The position numbers were made by a program, and so were the translations under genes. DNA of 7,510 nt from Terriglobia bacterium (GTDB taxonomy: Bacteria; Acidobacteriota; Terriglobia; UBA7540). Of this stretch, positions 4,905-7,510 are shown one piece after another. A model generated the notes under the pieces. The model made no database searches. It saw only the letters and a list, made by a program, of their open reading frames with translations, and had not been told where the DNA came from. The DNA lies in assembly GCA_030040515.1 (NCBI GenBank), contig JASHTO010000410.1:1-7510 (forward strand), written 5' to 3'. How positions within the stretch are numbered: the stretch's first letter is position 1; every line of letters begins with the position of its first letter.

Positions 4905-7510
4905 TCACGCCGTCTTCAGCAAACTGCGGAGCACCGTAGGCAGGATGCCGCCGTTCCGGTAATAATTCACTTCCACAGGAGAGTCGAGACGGGCGACAGC
5001 GGCGAAGCTTTTTTTTGCGCCATCGGGCGCCGTGGCGGTGATGAGGGCTTGCGAGCGCGGACGGATGGAGTCGCCGAGGCCCGTGACATCGAGAATTTCC
5101 TGCCCGGTCAATCCGTGCGTCGCGGCGCTTTCTCCTTCGCGGAATTGCAGGGGCAGCACGCCCATTCCTACCAGGTTGCTGCGATGAATGCGCTCGTAGG
5201 TTTCCGCCAGCACGGCGCGCGCGCCGAGCAGCAGCGTCCCCTTCGCCGCCCAGTCGCGCGATGAGCCGGAACCGTATTCCTTCCCCGCCAGCACCACGAG
5301 CGGCACGCCTTCCTGGCGATAGCGCATCGCCGCGTCGTAGATGCTCATCTGCTCGCCGCCCGGAAAGTGCAGCGTGATGCCGCCCTCCGTGCCCGGCACC
5401 AGCAAATTCTTCAGGCGAATATTGGCGAACGTGCCGCGCACCATCACTCGATCGTTCCCACGCCGCGAGCCGAAGGAATTGAAATCCTTCTTCACGACTC
5501 CGTGCTCAACCAGGAAGCGGCCGGCCGGGCCGTCGACGGGAATATCCCCGGCGGGAGAGATGTGATCGGTCGTGACGGAATCGCCCAGCAGCGCCAGCAC
5601 GCGCGCGCCGCGGATGTCACCGATCGAACCGGGATTGGGCGCGAGGCCGGTGAAAAACGGCGGCTCCTGGATGTAAGTCGAATCTTCGCGCCAGGGGTAA
5701 AGCGCGCCGCCGGCCACGGGAATGGCGTTCCAAGTGGGATTGCCGTTCCAGGCGTCGCGGTAACTCTCTCGAAACATCTCGGGACGCACCGCGCGCGCGA
5801 GCGTTTCACTTACCTGCTCCTGGGTCGGCCAGATGTCGCGCAGAAAGACGTCGTGGCCTTCGCGGTCCTTACCCAACGGCTCGGTGGCAAGGTCGATATC
5901 CACGGTTCCGGCCAGCGCGTAAGCCACCACCAGCGGCGGCGAGGCCAGATAATTGGCGCGCACCTGCGGATGCACGCGGCCCTCAAAATTGCGATTGCCG
6001 GAGAGCACGGCGGCGGCCACAAGCTGGCCTTCGTTTACGGCGCCGGCAACTTCCGGCGGCAGCGGCCCGCTGTTGCCGATGCAGGTTGTGCAGCCGTAAC
6101 CCACCAGATCGAAGCGCAGGCCGGCGAGCGATTCAAGCAGGCCCGCGGCCTTTAGATATTCCGTCACCACTTTCGAACCGGGAGCCAGGCTGGTCTTGAC
6201 GTAGGGTGGAACCTGCAAGCCCTTTTCCAGCGCCTTCCTGGCCAGCAGGCCCGCGCCGAGCATCACCGAAGGATTGGAGGTGTTGGTGCACGAAGTGATC
6301 GCCGCGATCACCACCGCGCCGTGATGCAACTCGGATTTCGTTCCGTTAAATTTCGCGCTGGCGCTGCGGGCGGCGTCTTCCGCGGAGAGGCCGAAGCCGC
6401 GCTCCTTGACCGGCGCCCGAAGCGCGCGGCGAAACGTCTGCTTCATCTGCGAAAGCGGCACACGGTCCTGCGGGCGCTTGGGGCCGGCGAGGCTGGGCTC
6501 AACCGTGGCAAGATCCAGTTCCAGAACGTCGGTGAATTCCGGATCGGGAGTTTCGTGGGTGCGGAAAATTCCCTGCTCCTTCGCGTAACGCTCCACGCGG
6601 TCGACTTCGGCGGGCGTGCGGCCGGTCTGGCGAAGGTAGCGCAGCGTTTCGCCATCAATGGGGAAAAAACCCATCGTCGCGCCGTATTCGGGCGACATGT
6701 TCGCCACGGTGGCGCGGTCGGCGAGCGCCATTTCCGAAAGGCCGTCGCCGAAAAATTCCACGAACTGATCCACCACGCCCTTCTTGCGCAGAATCTGCGT
6801 GACCGTCAGCACCAGGTCCGTGGCCGTGACGCCTTCGCGCAGCTTGCCCTTCATTTTGAAGCCCACCACCTTGGGCGTCAGGAAATAATACGGCTGGCCA
6901 AGCATGGCGGCCTCGGCTTCAATCCCGCCCACGCCCCAACCGAGCACGCCCAAGCCATTGATCATCGTCGTGTGGGAGTCGGTGCCGACCAGAGTGTCCG
7001 GAAGCAAGACGGTCTCCGTCGCGGTCTTGTGCATCAACACGACTTTGGCCAGGAATTCCAGGTTCACCTGATGCACGATGCCCGTGGCGGGCGGGACCAC
7101 GCGAAAATTCGTAAAAGCCTGTTGTCCCCAGCGCAGGAATTCGTAGCGCTCGCGGTTGCGCTCGAATTCGATTTCGGCGTTGCGCTCGAGCGCGGCCGGA
7201 TTGCCGAAGAAATCCACCTGCACGGAGTGGTCGATGACCAGGTCAACGGGAACCAGCGGGTTGATTTTCGCCGGGTCGCCGCCCAGCCGCTGCATCGCAC
7301 TTCGCATGGCGGCCAGGTCAACCACGGCGGGCACTCCGGTAAAATCCTGAAGGATCACGCGCGCGGGCTTGAAGGGCACTTCGCGCGTGGCGGGCGCCTT
7401 GGTGTTCCATTCCGCAAGCGCGACCACGTCTTCCTTCGTCACCAGGGTGCCGTCACAATTTCGCAACAGAGATTCCAAAAGAACTTTGATGGAAAATGGC
7501 AGGCGCGCCA
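4905..7510 (-). CDS. acnA: Aconitate hydratase A (aconitase), 5' end outside window
   Basis: Reversible isomerisation of citrate to isocitrate through cis-aconitate, using a [4Fe-4S] cluster; cytosolic, TCA and glyoxylate cycles. The frame is open to the window edge: the first readable residues are ARLPFSIKVLLESLLRN, the conserved AcnA/IRP N-terminal helix. About 35-40 residues are therefore missing, and 867 are visible against about 890 for whole AcnA. Conserved blocks include QDFTGVPAVVDLAAMR, PVDLVIDHSVQVD, TLVGTDSHTTMINGLG, MSPEYGATMGFFPID, SLAGPKRPQDRV, DSVTTDHISPAG, FNSFGSRRGN and GKEYGSGSSRDWAAKG (substrate-binding Ser and Arg). The three cluster ligands are cysteines encoded at 6288-6290 (ITSCTN), 6090-6092 and 6081-6083 (GYGCTTCIGNSG). 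No key residue is missing. The layout is AcnA/IRP-type, not AcnB. A run of eight A in the coding strand (5009-5016) lies near the 3' end. Confidence 0.97.
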   Translation of the reverse strand, partial: ARLPFSIKVLLESLLRNCDGTLVTKEDVVALAEWNTKAPATREVPFKPARVILQDFTGVPAVVDLAAMRSAMQRLGGDPAKINPLVPVDLVIDHSVQVDFFGNPAALERNAEIEFERNRERYEFLRWGQQAFTNFRVVPPATGIVHQVNLEFLAKVVLMHKTATETVLLPDTLVGTDSHTTMINGLGVLGWGVGGIEAEAAMLGQPYYFLTPKVVGFKMKGKLREGVTATDLVLTVTQILRKKGVVDQFVEFFGDGLSEMALADRATVANMSPEYGATMGFFPIDGETLRYLRQTGRTPAEVDRVERYAKEQGIFRTHETPDPEFTDVLELDLATVEPSLAGPKRPQDRVPLSQMKQTFRRALRAPVKERGFGLSAEDAARSASAKFNGTKSELHHGAVVIAAITSCTNTSNPSVMLGAGLLARKALEKGLQVPPYVKTSLAPGSKVVTEYLKAAGLLESLAGLRFDLVGYGCTTCIGNSGPLPPEVAGAVNEGQLVAAAVLSGNRNFEGRVHPQVRANYLASPPLVVAYALAGTVDIDLATEPLGKDREGHDVFLRDIWPTQEQVSETLARAVRPEMFRESYRDAWNGNPTWNAIPVAGGALYPWREDSTYIQEPPFFTGLAPNPGSIGDIRGARVLALLGDSVTTDHISPAGDIPVDGPAGRFLVEHGVVKKDFNSFGSRRGNDRVMVRGTFANIRLKNLLVPGTEGGITLHFPGGEQMSIYDAAMRYRQEGVPLVVLAGKEYGSGSSRDWAAKGTLLLGARAVLAETYERIHRSNLVGMGVLPLQFREGESAATHGLTGQEILDVTGLGDSIRPRSQALITATAPDGAKKSFAAVARLDSPVEVNYYRNGGILPTVLRSLLKTA

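Noticed and set aside
5367..6155. Plus-strand open frame of 262 codons opposite aconitase
   Set aside because: Antisense shadow of the conserved aconitase C-terminal half; biased composition and no recognisable family.
7476..7478. TTG as the aconitase start codon, giving an 857-residue protein
   Set aside because: The frame stays open upstream to the window edge and encodes LPFSIKVL, the conserved aconitase N-terminal helix, so the true start lies outside the window.
1..7510. CRISPR array, tRNA, rRNA, insertion sequence or phage genes
   Set aside because: No spaced direct repeats, cloverleaf, rRNA-like sequence, transposase or integrase was seen on either strand.

Overview
The window looks like a stretch of ordinary bacterial chromosome, GC-rich and read entirely from the minus strand. 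In transcription order (high to low coordinates) it holds an aconitase gene cut off at its 5' end by the window edge, two tandem MacB/FtsX-type ABC-transporter permeases, an NADP-type isocitrate dehydrogenase, and the first 156 codons of a malate dehydrogenase that runs off the other edge. An acidobacterial host (Acidobacteriota) is my best guess. It rests on the gene style, on the single-domain MacB-like permeases lacking an adjacent ATPase, and on the CACAGAG/CACGGAG-type intergenic repeat. No taxonomic marker is present, so this is inference.

Layout: acn (4905 to beyond 7510) is followed after 36 bp by permease A (3576-4868). A gap of 78 bp, filled mainly by a GC-rich 12-bp hairpin, precedes permease B (2238-3497). 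The next 140 bp carry possible promoter and operator elements and the icd leader. icd (670-2100) is followed by a 201-bp gap. Most of that gap is a nested palindromic repeat (538-658) with a T-tract on its 3' side in the direction of transcription. mdh begins at 468 with a strong Shine-Dalgarno sequence.

Function: aconitase (citrate to isocitrate), isocitrate dehydrogenase (isocitrate to 2-oxoglutarate, making NADPH) and malate dehydrogenase (malate to oxaloacetate) make this a TCA-cycle cluster. The two permeases have full periplasmic core domains and MacB-type C-termini, but no ATP-binding subunit or membrane-fusion adaptor is visible, so they must either borrow an ATPase encoded elsewhere or act in some other way. 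acn and the two permeases could share a transcript; icd and mdh may each have their own signals.

I see no convincing new system. The points worth a second look are the permease pair inside the TCA cluster, the nested palindrome between icd and mdh, the hairpin at the start of permease B, the long insertion in isocitrate dehydrogenase, and a small hairpin in the icd leader. No tRNA, rRNA, CRISPR array, transposase or phage gene was seen.
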